In this document: positions 33,887 to 43,008 of the stretch, piece by piece
How the letters are laid out: each line of letters starts with the position of its first letter
Numbering within the stretch: position 1 is the stretch's first letter
Assembly: GCF_004348985.1 (NCBI RefSeq)
Contig: NZ_SMKW01000016.1
Span: 82,036 to 146,035 of the forward strand
Direction: 5' to 3'
DNA from: Saccharopolyspora elongata
GTDB lineage: Bacteria > Actinomycetota > Actinomycetes > Mycobacteriales > Pseudonocardiaceae
Length of the DNA: 64,000 nucleotides
The notes under the pieces: generated by a model
Told to the model about the DNA's origin: nothing
Seen by the model: only the letters and a program-made list of their open reading frames with translations
Databases searched by the model: none
Translations under genes and position numbers: made by a program

Positions 33887-36800
33887 TTGGTCGCGCCGGT
33901 GCTGGCGGTGTTGGTCTGTCACGACGGCGATTCGTGGCTGCCGGAGGTTCTCGCAGCGCTGGGCGACCTGACGGAGAAGCCGCGGCACGTGGTGGCCGTC
34001 GACACCGGTTCGACCGACCGCACCGCGGAACTCCTGGCGCGGGCGCGAGCGGACCGAGTCGTCGACAACGTGCTCACGATGCCGCGCGAGACCCCGTTCG
34101 GCGCCGCCGTCGCGGAAGCCCTGGCGCACGCGACCAAGCAGTGGGCCGATCCGGGGCGCTGGTTGTGGCTGCTGCACGACGATTCCGCACCCGAGCCGGA
34201 ATGCCTGGAGCGCTTGCTGCGCGCCGCCGAGGAGGATTCGGCCGCGGCGCTGCTCGGCCCGCTCGGGTTGGACTGGGCGGATCCCCGGCTGGTGGTGGAC
34301 GCGGGCCTGAGCACGGATGCCGCCGGGCACCGGCAGACCGGCATCGGACCGTCCGAACTGGACCCGGAACTCGTCGGCGAAACGCCCCCGGCGTCCGCCG
34401 TGCTGGCGGTGACCACGGCCGGTGCCTTGGTGCGGCGGGATGTCTTCGAGCAGCTCGGCGGTTTCGACGCGGATCTCGGCGGCAGCGCGGACGTCGACCT
34501 GGGCTGGCGGATCAACCTGGATGGGCACGGCGTCCGGTGGGTTCCCGGGGCGCGGATGCGGCATGCGGCCGCGAAGCGCGGCCCCCAGACGGGGGAGCGG
34601 GCCGATCAGGTTCGCACGTTCTTGGTGAACGCGCCGGTGTGGGCGTTCCTGCTGGGCCTGCCGCGGCTGTTCTGCCTGGCATTGCTGCGGATGTGCGGCG
34701 CTGCGGCGCTGCGGCGGTGGAGCGAGGCGGGCGCCGAGTTCGCGGTGCTGCGCGGTTTGCTCGGCGGGCGGTTGGAACTGCTGGCGGGCCGGGCTTCGCG
34801 CGCCGCGACGATCCCGGTCCGGCACGGCGTCCGAGGGCTGTTCACGAGCCGGCCGGCGCGGTTGCGGAACTGGGCGCGCACCTCGTTCGAGGGCCTGGTC
34901 CGGGAGCGGGTGCGGCGCGATCTGGCCTTGGGGCGGGAGCCGACGGGCTGGCTCTTCAAGGCCGATCCCGAAGCGCCGCGGCCCGACAAGCCGGGCCGGA
35001 CGGGGCTGGTCGTGGTGCCGGTGCCGGACATCGGGGAGCCGAAGCCGTCGCCGTTGAAGCGGGACGCGATCCGGCGGGACCTGTTGCTCGTGCCGGTCGA
35101 CCGCTGGCGGGTGCTGCGCGAACTGGTGCTGACGCCGCCCGTGGTGCTGACGACGTTGCTGGTGCTGTTCGCCTTCGTCACCAATGGACTGATCGCCGAC
35201 CGCTTCGGGGCCGGCCTGCAAGGCGGCCGGATGCTGCCGGTGGCCGATCTGGCGACGACGTGGCGCGACTACCTGGCGGCCTGGCACCCGGTCAACGGCG
35301 GGACCGGCGCGCCGGCTTCCCCGTCGCTGCTGGTGCTGGCGCTGCTCGGCACCGTCCTAGGTGGACCGTCGATGGTGGCGTCGGTGCTGCTGCTGTTCGG
35401 CGCTCCGCTGGCGGGCCTCAGCGGTTACCTCGCGACGCGCGCGCTCCCGGTGTCGCGTCTGCGGCGAGCCGTCGCGGCCGGTGCTTACGCCGTGCTGCCG
35501 GCGGCTTCGCTTTCCGCCGGGCAGGGCCGGTTGGACGTCGTGGTCGCGCACATCCTGGTTCCGCTGCTGCTGGCCGGGATCGTCTCGGTGCTCGGGCGGT
35601 CCGGCGGGAAGTGGCTGGGAACGGCGTGCCTGACCGCGCTGGGCCTCGCGGTGCTGGGCGCCTTCGCGCCGCTGCTGCACATCGCGTTCATCGTGCTGAC
35701 CCTGATCGCCTTCGTCGTGCTGCCGAGCGCGGGTTCGCGCGATCGGCGCCGGGTGGCCGGGCTGGTCGCGGTGGCGCTGCTGTCCGTCGCGTGCCTGCTG
35801 CCGTGGCCCGCGGTGCTCCTGCACCACCCGCAGATGTTGTTGCACGGCCTTGGTGCGCGGATCACCGAGACCCCGGCGGGTGCCTGGCTGCTGGCGCTGA
35901 GCCCTGATGGGTCGCCGGCGAGCCTGGTCGGCGCGCTGTTCGCGCTCGCTGCGGTCGCCGCGCTGGGCACCGCTTGGTCTCCGCGGATGTTGCCGGGCGC
36001 GGCCGTCGCGGTCTTCGGCTGGGCGCTGGCCGCGCTGGTGGACAACCTCGCCGCCGAACCGATCACCGGCGGCCCGAGCACGACCGGCTGGACCGGCGGG
36101 CCGCTGATGATCGCCGCGGCCGGGTGCGGGTGGATCGTGCTGGTGGCGCGGAAACCGCGCGTGCCCGGCAAGATCCTGCTGCCGGTGCTGGTGGTCGGCC
36201 TGCTGGGGCTGACGACCGGTGCCGCGTTCGCCGCGGTCGGCGGACCGCTGCGAGCCCAGCAGACCATCGCGGCGGATCTGCCCGGTTCGCTGCTGGTCCT
36301 CGATCCCGGGCCGCAACCCGCGCGGCTCGTGGACGGCACCGCGCCCCGCTTCGGCGACGACGACCTCGCGCCGGTCGGCACGGCCGTCGACTGGCTCCGC
36401 CGGGTCGACGACGACCTGCAGTCCGGCGATCCCGCGCGGACGCGCGCCGCGCTCGCGGCGTCGGCGGCTCGCGGTGTCGGTTTCCTCGCGGTACCGGACG
36501 ATTCCCGGCTGCCGGCAGTCGCTGCGGGGCTGGTCGCCGAGCACGAGCGGCTGCCCGACGGGCACCGCGTCCTGCGGCTGCTGCTGCCGAACAGCCCGGT
36601 GGAGCTGCTCGGGCCGGACCTCGCGCGGCAGGCGCACACCGAGCCCGCGCCGACACCGGAGGCGAGGCCGTTGCAGGTGGCCGCCGAGCTGCCCCTGTTC
36701 ACGGTCCGGATGTCCGAGGGTGGTGCCGGCCGGGCGCTGGTCCTCGGCGCGGAGAACGAGCCCGGCTGGTACGCGCGGATCGACGGCCGGACGTTCCCGC

Positions 36801-36979
36801 TGGCCACGGCCTGGGGTCACCAGGTGGCGATCCCACTGCCGGAGAGCGCCGCCGAGGTCCAGGTCGGCTACACGGAGGTGCCGCGGACCGCGTTCCTCGG
36901 CGTGCAGTTGGCTTTCGTCCTGTTCGCCCTCGTCGCGGCTTTCCCCGAGCGTCGCCGTGCGAAGCCCAGCAGCACCTGA
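33887..36979 (+). CDS. Large multi-spanning GT2 glycosyltransferase
   Basis: This 1030-residue protein has an N-terminal cytosolic GT2 domain at about residues 4-235 (LAVLVCHDGDSWLPEVL, AVDTGSTDRTAELL, LLHDDSAPEPECLERLL and GGSADVDLGWRINLDGHGVRW). About 11-13 predicted transmembrane helices span residues 410-790, then an exported domain of about 200 residues and a final helix near 1000. This layout is conserved beside whiB in many actinobacteria and suggests assembly or export of a wall glycan. The TTG at 33887 is supported by GCGGGAGGG four to five bases upstream. Confidence 0.82.
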   Translation: MVAPVLAVLVCHDGDSWLPEVLAALGDLTEKPRHVVAVDTGSTDRTAELLARARADRVVDNVLTMPRETPFGAAVAEALAHATKQWADPGRWLWLLHDDSAPEPECLERLLRAAEEDSAAALLGPLGLDWADPRLVVDAGLSTDAAGHRQTGIGPSELDPELVGETPPASAVLAVTTAGALVRRDVFEQLGGFDADLGGSADVDLGWRINLDGHGVRWVPGARMRHAAAKRGPQTGERADQVRTFLVNAPVWAFLLGLPRLFCLALLRMCGAAALRRWSEAGAEFAVLRGLLGGRLELLAGRASRAATIPVRHGVRGLFTSRPARLRNWARTSFEGLVRERVRRDLALGREPTGWLFKADPEAPRPDKPGRTGLVVVPVPDIGEPKPSPLKRDAIRRDLLLVPVDRWRVLRELVLTPPVVLTTLLVLFAFVTNGLIADRFGAGLQGGRMLPVADLATTWRDYLAAWHPVNGGTGAPASPSLLVLALLGTVLGGPSMVASVLLLFGAPLAGLSGYLATRALPVSRLRRAVAAGAYAVLPAASLSAGQGRLDVVVAHILVPLLLAGIVSVLGRSGGKWLGTACLTALGLAVLGAFAPLLHIAFIVLTLIAFVVLPSAGSRDRRRVAGLVAVALLSVACLLPWPAVLLHHPQMLLHGLGARITETPAGAWLLALSPDGSPASLVGALFALAAVAALGTAWSPRMLPGAAVAVFGWALAALVDNLAAEPITGGPSTTGWTGGPLMIAAAGCGWIVLVARKPRVPGKILLPVLVVGLLGLTTGAAFAAVGGPLRAQQTIAADLPGSLLVLDPGPQPARLVDGTAPRFGDDDLAPVGTAVDWLRRVDDDLQSGDPARTRAALAASAARGVGFLAVPDDSRLPAVAAGLVAEHERLPDGHRVLRLLLPNSPVELLGPDLARQAHTEPAPTPEARPLQVAAELPLFTVRMSEGGAGRALVLGAENEPGWYARIDGRTFPLATAWGHQVAIPLPESAAEVQVGYTEVPRTAFLGVQLAFVLFALVAAFPERRRAKPSST

Positions 36980-37002
36980 GCCTCAGCGCGCTCGGGACGG
37001 GT

Positions 37003-37033
37003 TTTTCCCAATTCTGCCCGAAAATTGGGAAAA
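37003..37033. terminator. AT-cored hairpin between convergent genes
   Basis: TTTTCCCAATT (37003-37013) pairs perfectly with AATTGGGAAAA (37023-37033). It lies between the large glycosyltransferase and the convergent AhpD-like gene and carries runs of T or A on each side, so it can work in both directions. Confidence 0.8.
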
Positions 37034-37047
37034 TCCGGTCCGGATCG

Positions 37048-37518
37048 TCAGGCGGCGGTGCGCTCGTCGGTGCCCGGGACCTTCGCCGTGCTGAGCGCGA
37101 TGCGGTTCCAGGTGTTGATGGTGAAGATCAGCGCGAGCAGCCGGGCCAGCTCCGGCTCCGCGAAGTGCTCCGCGGCGCGGGCGTAGACGTCGGTCGGCAC
37201 GCCGCCATGGGACACCAGCGTGACGGCCTCGGTCAGCTCCAGCGCGGCCAGCTCCGCCTCGGTGAAGAAGCCGCGCGCCTCCCGCCACACCTGCACCATG
37301 TGCAGCCGCTCTTCGCTCTCCCCGGCCTTGCGGGCGTCCGTGGTGTGCATGTGCAGGCAGTACGCGCAGCCGTTGAGCTGGGAGGCGCGGATCTGGACGA
37401 GCTCGACCAGCACGGGGTCGAGGCCCTCCCGCGCCGCGGCGTCGAACCCGATCAGGGCCTTGAACGCCTTCGGCGCGGACTTCGCGAAGTCGAGTCGCTT
37501 CGTTTCGTTGTTCGTCAT
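37048..37518 (-). CDS. AhpD-like carboxymuconolactone decarboxylase family protein
   Basis: This is a 156-residue helical protein with the redox motif CAYCLHMH at about residues 51-58, the Cys-x2-Cys and following His of AhpD-type alkylhydroperoxidases. The C terminus ([12 protein letters not shown]) is typical of this subgroup. It is probably a thiol-dependent peroxidase or related reductase in the cytosol. It is divergent from a MocR-type regulator across 46 bases containing symmetrical TTCACG sites, so it is very likely controlled by that regulator. ATG at 37518. Confidence 0.85.
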   Translation of the reverse strand: MTNNETKRLDFAKSAPKAFKALIGFDAAAREGLDPVLVELVQIRASQLNGCAYCLHMHTTDARKAGESEERLHMVQVWREARGFFTEAELAALELTEAVTLVSHGGVPTDVYARAAEHFAEPELARLLALIFTINTWNRIALSTAKVPGTDERTAA

Positions 37519-37521
37519 GAC

Positions 37522-37565
37522 TTCACGCTATGGCGTGAATCGACCGGTCGTAGAGTGCATTCACG
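37522..37565. promoter_or_regulatory. MocR-type operator between divergent genes
   Basis: TTCACGC-TATG-GCGTGAA (37522-37539) is a perfect inverted repeat, and a third TTCACG half-site lies at 37560-37565. TAGAGT at 37551-37556 is a likely -10 element for the regulator gene, eight bases before its GTG. Two inverted plus one repeated half-site fit a dimeric MocR/GntR regulator. Confidence 0.65.
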
Positions 37566-38995
37566 TGTCAGATTCTTGGGTCAATTCGGCCGAGCGGACG
37601 GGCAGCGACCTGCATCTGGACCTGTCGGGTCCGGGCAGCCGCCGGTCGGTGCTCATGGGTGCCTTGCGGGACGCGATCCGGTCCGGGCGGCTGGCGCCGG
37701 GCACCCGGCTGCCGCCGTACCGCTCGCTGGCCGCGGACCTGGGCCTCGCCCGCAACACCGTCGCCGCCGCCTACGCCGAGCTCATCGCGGAGGGCTGGCT
37801 GACCGCCCGACAGGGCTCCGGCACCCGCGTCGCGCAGCGCGCCGAACCGCGCAAACCAACCCGTGCGCCGAAAGAGGCGCGAAGTGTCGCCGCGCCGGTC
37901 CACAACCTGCGGCAAGGGCAGCCGGACGCCGCATCGTTCCCGCGCACCGCCTGGCTGGCCTCGGCCCGGCGAGCCATCAACGCCGCGCCGAACGAGGCCT
38001 TCGGCCCCGGCGACCCGCAAGGCCGGCTCGAGCTGCGGCGAGCGCTCGCCGACTACCTCTCGCGGGTTCGCGGCGTGCGGGCACGACCGGACCAGATCGT
38101 GATCTGCTCCGGCTTCGCGCACGCGCTGCGCCTGCTGTTCCCCGGCGTCCTGCGCGGGCCGCTCGCCGTGGAGTCCTACGGCCTCGCCTTCCACCGCGAA
38201 CTGCTGCACCAGGCGTCGATCAAGACCATCCCGCTCGAACTCGACGAGCACGGGCCCCGCGTCGACGAACTGCCGTCCCGCAAAGGAGTGCGCGCGGTAC
38301 TGCTGACGCCCGCGCACCAGTTCCCGACCGGCGGCCCGCTGCATCCGGCCAGACGCGCCGCCGTCGTCGACTGGGCAAGGGCCCGTGACGGGCTGGTCCT
38401 GGAGGACGACTACGACGGCGAGTTCCGCTACGACCGCGAACCGGTGGGCGCGGTGCAAGGCCTGGATCCGGACCGCGTGCTGTACATCGGCTCGGTCAGC
38501 AAGAGCCTGTCGCCGGCGGTTCGGCTCGGCTGGATGGTGCTGCCCGAGCACCTGGTCGACGACGTGCTGGCGGTCAAGGGCGAACGGGAGGCCTGGGCCA
38601 GCGTCCTCGACCAGCTCACCCTCGCCGACTTCGTCGACTCCGGGCACTACGACCGCCACGTCCGCCGCATGCGCCAGCGCTACCGCCGCCGCCGCGACCA
38701 GCTCGTCGCGAGGCTCCTCGAACGTGCTCCGCACGTCACCGCGACCGGCGTCGCTGCAGGATTGCACGCCGTGCTCCGCCTGCCGCCGGGCTCAGAGCGC
38801 TCCGCTGCCGCGGCCGCGGCCCGGCAGGGCCTCGCCCTGGACGGGCTCGCCGGCTTCCGCCACCCGGACGCCACGATGCCCGCGATGGACGGGCTGGTCG
38901 TCGGCTACGCCACGCCGCCCGAACATGCGTACGCCTCGGCGCTGGACGCGCTGGTGGATGCGTTGAGCGCGTTGGAGGTCACAGGCCTTCGATGA
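37565..38995 (+). CDS. MocR-family regulator (GntR HTH plus aminotransferase fold)
   Basis: This 476-residue protein has an N-terminal GntR-type winged helix at about residues 20-90 ([37 protein letters not shown]) and a PLP-dependent class I aminotransferase-like domain at about 115-470. The PLP lysine is in [14 protein letters not shown], preceded by [13 protein letters not shown]. MocR proteins sense PLP or amino compounds; PdxR is one example, but no pdxST genes are nearby. It likely controls the divergent AhpD-like gene and itself. It overlaps the convergent zincin-fold gene by 17 bases. Confidence 0.9.
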   Translation: MSDSWVNSAERTGSDLHLDLSGPGSRRSVLMGALRDAIRSGRLAPGTRLPPYRSLAADLGLARNTVAAAYAELIAEGWLTARQGSGTRVAQRAEPRKPTRAPKEARSVAAPVHNLRQGQPDAASFPRTAWLASARRAINAAPNEAFGPGDPQGRLELRRALADYLSRVRGVRARPDQIVICSGFAHALRLLFPGVLRGPLAVESYGLAFHRELLHQASIKTIPLELDEHGPRVDELPSRKGVRAVLLTPAHQFPTGGPLHPARRAAVVDWARARDGLVLEDDYDGEFRYDREPVGAVQGLDPDRVLYIGSVSKSLSPAVRLGWMVLPEHLVDDVLAVKGEREAWASVLDQLTLADFVDSGHYDRHVRRMRQRYRRRRDQLVARLLERAPHVTATGVAAGLHAVLRLPPGSERSAAAAAARQGLALDGLAGFRHPDATMPAMDGLVVGYATPPEHAYASALDALVDALSALEVTGLR

Positions 38996-39452
38996 CGTCG
39001 GGGTCCAGCCCGAGGTAGGTCGCGACCTGCTCGACGAGCACGTCGTGCAGCAGGTCTGCCATGTCCGTGCCGTCGCGGGCCCGCGCCTCCAGCGGCCGCC
39101 GGTACAGCACGATGCGCGCCCGGGTCGGCAGGCCGCGCCGGTCCACGCCCGCAGGGACGAGCCGGGCCAGCGGCACGTTGGCGTCCACCACCACGTCGTC
39201 GTCCCAGACCTGCTTCTCCGGGGTGGTGCTGGTGATCTCGGGCACCTCGTCGACGGCCACGTCGAGCTGGGTCAGCTCGGCGTGCCAGCGCTGTTCGATC
39301 GGTTCGAGCGCCTCCAGCACCAGTGCGTCGAACCGCTGCGAACGGCTGCGCGACACCGGAACCGAGGACGGGTACAGCGGTCCGCGCAGGCCACGGCCCC
39401 GCCGGTCCCGGCGGAAGCGGCTTCGACGCCGAGATCCACGTGCGGTCACCAC
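38979..39452 (-). CDS. Zincin-fold 'metallopeptidase family' protein lacking HExxH
   Basis: This 157-residue protein belongs to the small actinobacterial family represented by Rv3259, in the same place next to whiB2 and DUF3499. Family members with activity have HExxH; here the corresponding C-terminal helix reads [18 protein letters not shown], so the canonical zinc site is absent. The N-terminal 30 residues are Arg-rich. A catalytic role is therefore doubtful, and a structural or binding role is possible. It starts with tandem GTG codons at 39452 and overlaps the MocR gene end by 17 bases. Confidence 0.7.
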   Translation of the reverse strand: MVTARGSRRRSRFRRDRRGRGLRGPLYPSSVPVSRSRSQRFDALVLEALEPIEQRWHAELTQLDVAVDEVPEITSTTPEKQVWDDDVVVDANVPLARLVPAGVDRRGLPTRARIVLYRRPLEARARDGTDMADLLHDVLVEQVATYLGLDPDVIEGL

Positions 39453-39714
39453 GGGCCGAGGGTACGCCTTCGGCGGTCAAGGTCGGGACAAGCGTCGGGA
39501 GGATTCGCGTTCCGCCACCCGCCACGCCCCGGACCGCGCACGACGTCGATCGTCGCCAGGCTCCGAAGACGGGACAATCCACGCAAATCGACCACCGCGC
39601 CGCTGGCTGTTCGCGCAGAGCTGACTGCTGGAAACCGGTGCTCGCGCGGGCTGTCGCGAGCGGTTTCCGCGTGCCTGCGCCGCGCGCCGGAGCGAGGACG
39701 CTATCGTGCGTGTC

Positions 39715-40074
39715 GTGCGGAGCGTGAGGCGTTGCTCGCGGACCGGGTGTACCAACCCGGCCGTCGCCACGCTCACTTATGCCTATGCGGACTCCACCGC
39801 GGTCGTCGGCCCGCTCGCCACCTACGCCGAACCGCACAGCTACGACCTGTGCGAAGCGCACGCGCTGCGGCTCACCGTGCCGAAGGGCTGGGAGGTCGTG
39901 CGGCACGAAGGCGAATTCGCGCCACCGGAACCTTCCGACGACGACCTGACCGCGTTAGCGGAGGCCGTGCGGGAAGCAGGTCGGCCGGACCGGCCGGTCG
40001 AGGCCCAGGGTCTCGCCCCGGGCGGCAGCCGGCGCGGACACCTGCGCGTCCTGCCCGATCCGATCGACGAGTGA
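39715..40074 (+). CDS. DUF3499 family protein
   Basis: This 119-residue protein has a short Cys-containing motif at the N terminus (RRCSRTGCTNPAVATLTYAYADSTAVVGPL) and HSYDLCEAHALRLTVPKGWEV, likely a small zinc-binding fold. It is conserved across actinobacteria upstream of manB (Rv3258c) and has no known function. The GTG at 39715 is preferred because TATCGT lies seven bases upstream, in the leaderless arrangement, and because the family starts at RSVRRCS; GTG at 39706 is the alternative. Confidence 0.8.
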   Translation: MRSVRRCSRTGCTNPAVATLTYAYADSTAVVGPLATYAEPHSYDLCEAHALRLTVPKGWEVVRHEGEFAPPEPSDDDLTALAEAVREAGRPDRPVEAQGLAPGGSRRGHLRVLPDPIDE

Positions 40075-40181
40075 ATAGATCGTGACGAACAGCTCGCGTG
40101 TGTCGAGCTGGCGCCACCGCGTCCTCGATCGCCGGTAGGCTTCGAGCCACGTCGTCGGACGCGGAACGGGGAGGGTGCAGC

Positions 40182-41531
40182 GTGCGGGACCTGTCGGGGA
40201 TCGTCAAGGCCTACGACATCCGCGGGGTGGTCGGTGACGGCTTGGACGCCGACGTGGTGCGGGAGATCGGCGCCGCCTTCACCCGGCTCGTGGGTGGCCC
40301 GGCGGTGGTCATCGGACACGACATGCGGGAATCCTCGCCGGGACTGGCCGCGGCATTCGCCGAGGGCGTCACCGGCCAGGGCGTCGATGTGATCAACATC
40401 GGGCTGGCCAGCACCGACATGCTGTACTTCGCCTCGGGGCGGCTCGACCTGCCCGGCGCGATGTTCACCGCCAGCCACAACCCGGCCCGCTACAACGGCA
40501 TCAAGCTGTGCCGCGCCGGGGCCGCCCCGGTCGGCCAGGACAGCGGCCTGTCCGAGATCCAGGAGCTGGTCGCGCACGGCGTACCGGAGTTCCTGGGTGC
40601 CAAGGGCGCCACCACCCAGCGCGACCTCGTCGACGAATACGCCGCCTTCCTGCGCGAACTGGTCGACATCAGGGGCATCCGCCCGCTGAAGATCGTGGTC
40701 GACGCCGGCAACGGGATGGGTGGGCACACGGTGCCGACCGTCTTCGACGGCCTGCCGATCGAGCTGGTGCCGATGTACTTCGAGCTGGACGGCACCTTCC
40801 CCAACCACGAGGCCAACCCGCTCGACCCTGCGAACCTGGTCGACCTGCAGGCCAAGGTCCGCGAGGTCGGAGCCGACGCCGGGCTGGCCTTCGACGGCGA
40901 CGCCGACCGCTGCTTCGTGGTCGACGAGCGCGCCGAACCGGTCTCGCCGAGCGCGATCACCGCGCTGGTCGCGGTGCGCGAGCTGGCCAAGGAGCCCGGC
41001 GGGACGATCATCCACAACCTGATCACCTCCAAGGCCGTGCCCGAGATCGTCGCCGCGCACGGCGGCAAGCCGGTGCGCACCCGCGTCGGGCATTCGTTCA
41101 TCAAGCAGACGATGGCCGAGACCGGGGCGATCTTCGGCGGCGAGCACTCCGCGCACTACTACTTCCGCGACTTCTGGCGCGCCGACTCCGGCATGCTCGC
41201 CGCGCTGCACGTGCTCGCCGCGCTAGGCGGCCAGGACCAGCCGCTGTCGGAGCTGATGGCCGACTACTCGCGGTACGCCGCCTCCGGCGAGATCAACTCA
41301 ACGGTCGACGACCAGCAGGCCCGGATGCGCGCCGTGGCCGAGGCCTTCGGTGACCGCAATGGCGCTCGTGTGGACGAGCTCGACGGGCTTACCGTGGAGC
41401 TGGCGGACGGCTCCTGGTTCAACCTTCGCCCGTCCAACACCGAACCGCTGCTCCGGCTCAACGTGGAGGCAAGGGACACTGACGCGATGGCCGCGCTGCG
41501 CGATGAGGTGCTGGCAGTCGTCCGAGGATGA
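40182..41531 (+). CDS. manB: Phosphomannomutase/phosphoglucomutase
   Basis: ManB interconverts mannose-6-phosphate and mannose-1-phosphate, the second step to GDP-mannose. The 449-residue alpha-D-phosphohexomutase shows VKAYDIRGVVGDGL at the N terminus, the phosphoserine loop MFTASHNPARYNGIK at about residues 94-108, the metal loop FDGDADRCFVVD at about 237-248, the sugar-binding GGEHSAHYYF and the C-terminal RPSNTEPLLRL. GTG at 40182 has GGGGAGGG eight to ten bases upstream. It corresponds to Rv3257c and heads the manB-Trm112-SIS-manA gene set. Confidence 0.95.
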   Translation: MRDLSGIVKAYDIRGVVGDGLDADVVREIGAAFTRLVGGPAVVIGHDMRESSPGLAAAFAEGVTGQGVDVINIGLASTDMLYFASGRLDLPGAMFTASHNPARYNGIKLCRAGAAPVGQDSGLSEIQELVAHGVPEFLGAKGATTQRDLVDEYAAFLRELVDIRGIRPLKIVVDAGNGMGGHTVPTVFDGLPIELVPMYFELDGTFPNHEANPLDPANLVDLQAKVREVGADAGLAFDGDADRCFVVDERAEPVSPSAITALVAVRELAKEPGGTIIHNLITSKAVPEIVAAHGGKPVRTRVGHSFIKQTMAETGAIFGGEHSAHYYFRDFWRADSGMLAALHVLAALGGQDQPLSELMADYSRYAASGEINSTVDDQQARMRAVAEAFGDRNGARVDELDGLTVELADGSWFNLRPSNTEPLLRLNVEARDTDAMAALRDEVLAVVRG

Positions 41532-41601
41532 CGACCCGGCGTCGCCGCGATGGCAGGAGTGCGTGCCCGCGAGGTCGGCGCGGGTGAGTTTGGGAGGAAA
41601 A

Positions 41602-41817
41602 GTGGCCGTTGACCTGCAACCACAGCTGTTGGAGATCCTGGCATGCCCGTGCCCGGAGCACGCGCCGTTGCGGCCGGGGCTCGGCGATGACGCGCAGGCC
41701 GACTACCTGACCTGCACCTCCTGCGGCCGTGGTTTCCCGGTCCGGGACGGAATTCCGGTGCTCCTGCTGGACGAGGCGGTCGGGGGGCCGGCCCCCGGCG
41801 CGGCCGGGGAGGGGTGA
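41602..41817 (+). CDS. Trm112 family protein
   Basis: This is a 71-residue zinc-ribbon-like protein with LLEILACPCPEHAPL and CTSCGRGFPVRDGIPVLL, the Cys pairs and GIPVLL ending typical of bacterial Trm112 (YcaR-like) proteins. Eukaryotic Trm112 activates methyltransferases; the bacterial role is not established. It overlaps the next gene by four bases (GTGA), so the two are translated in a coupled way. GGGAGGAAA precedes GTG at 41602 with a short spacer. Confidence 0.85.
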   Translation: MAVDLQPQLLEILACPCPEHAPLRPGLGDDAQADYLTCTSCGRGFPVRDGIPVLLLDEAVGGPAPGAAGEG

Positions 41818-42902
41818 CGTTCGTGCTGGACGACAGTCTCTTCGACGACCCGGCCAGGCTGGCCGATGTGGATTCCGGCGGCCTGCTGCGGCTCGCTGCG
41901 CTCTCCGGGGCGCAGGTCCGGGCCGCGGTGGAGAGCGCGGGCGAAGCGGACCTGGCCGAGCTCGCCGACGGGCGCCCGCGCGCCGTGGTGCTGCTGGCGC
42001 GCCCCGGCGTCGGCCCGGGCGTCTGCAGCCTGCTGGCGGCCCTGGCCGGGCCGCGGTGCCCGGTCCCGCTGGTGATCGCCGAATCGGTCCCGGCGTGGGT
42101 CGGCGCGCTGGACGTCGTCTTCGCGCACACCGACGACGTCGGCGACGCGGTGCTGGCCGAGTCGGTCTCGGTGGCCTGCCGTCGCGGTGCGTCGGTCGTG
42201 CTCGCCGCCCCGGCCGACGGCCCGGTCGCGGCCGCCGGGGCGGGCCGCGCCAAAGTGCTCCCACCGCGCATCCCGGTGCCACGGGCGCTGTCGTTCGCGC
42301 ACGTCTTCGCGGCCGGGCTCAGCATGCTCGGCGCCCTCGGTCTGCTCCACTTCGACGCCGACAGCCTGGCCGGCGTGCTCGACCGGGAAGCCGAACGCGC
42401 GCACCCGAGCCACGAATCCCTTGTCAACCCCGCGAAGTCGCTGGCCCTGCGGCTGGCCGACCGCGCCCCGCTGCTCTGGGGCCTCGACCCGGTGTCGACG
42501 GCAGTGGCGGCGCACGGCGCGTTCGCGCTCGGCTGCCACGCCGGCGTGGCCTGCGGCGTCGCCGACTACCCGCAGGCGGCCACCGAGCGGGCGCTGCACC
42601 GCGCCGCCGCTGCAGTCGGCTCCGAGGCGGACCTGTTCGCCGACCCCGAGGACAACCCGGGCGCGCTGCTGCGCGTGTTCCTGGTCAGCGCGCGGTACGA
42701 CGCGCGGGGGGAGGCATTCGAACGAGCCGCGACGCGGGATCTGCCCAGCGCGGACCTGGTCACGCCCGGCGAGTCGGTCGGAGACGACGCCGTGCTGCGG
42801 TCCGCGGCACTGGCCGCCCGGTTCGACCTGGCCGCCGTGTACCTGGGGCTGGCCGCCGGAACCTTGAACGGGCCCGGCTGGCCGGCGATGGCGGTTCACT
42901 GA
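41814..42902 (+). CDS. SIS-domain phosphosugar isomerase-like protein
   Basis: This 362-residue protein is of the bifunctional phosphoglucose/phosphomannose isomerase type, corresponding to Rv3256c. It has two SIS-like alpha/beta halves: the first around residues 50-150 (AVVLLARPGVGPGVCSLLAAL, PLVIAESVPAWVGALDVVFA), the second around 215-350. The usual Ser-rich phosphate-binding loop is weak, so activity is uncertain. Its place between manB and manA suggests a role in mannose-6-phosphate supply or regulation. Start is GTG at 41814, overlapping the Trm112 stop. Confidence 0.8.
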   Translation: MTFVLDDSLFDDPARLADVDSGGLLRLAALSGAQVRAAVESAGEADLAELADGRPRAVVLLARPGVGPGVCSLLAALAGPRCPVPLVIAESVPAWVGALDVVFAHTDDVGDAVLAESVSVACRRGASVVLAAPADGPVAAAGAGRAKVLPPRIPVPRALSFAHVFAAGLSMLGALGLLHFDADSLAGVLDREAERAHPSHESLVNPAKSLALRLADRAPLLWGLDPVSTAVAAHGAFALGCHAGVACGVADYPQAATERALHRAAAAVGSEADLFADPEDNPGALLRVFLVSARYDARGEAFERAATRDLPSADLVTPGESVGDDAVLRSAALAARFDLAAVYLGLAAGTLNGPGWPAMAVH

Positions 42903-43008
42903 GGGAAAGTTCAGGGGATGCCCCGATGCCGCCCGCCGCTCCGGCGCGGTGTGCTGTGCTGGGCGTCGGGCACGAGCAGACGCTAGGACGAGGAAGCGAG
43001 AATCGACT

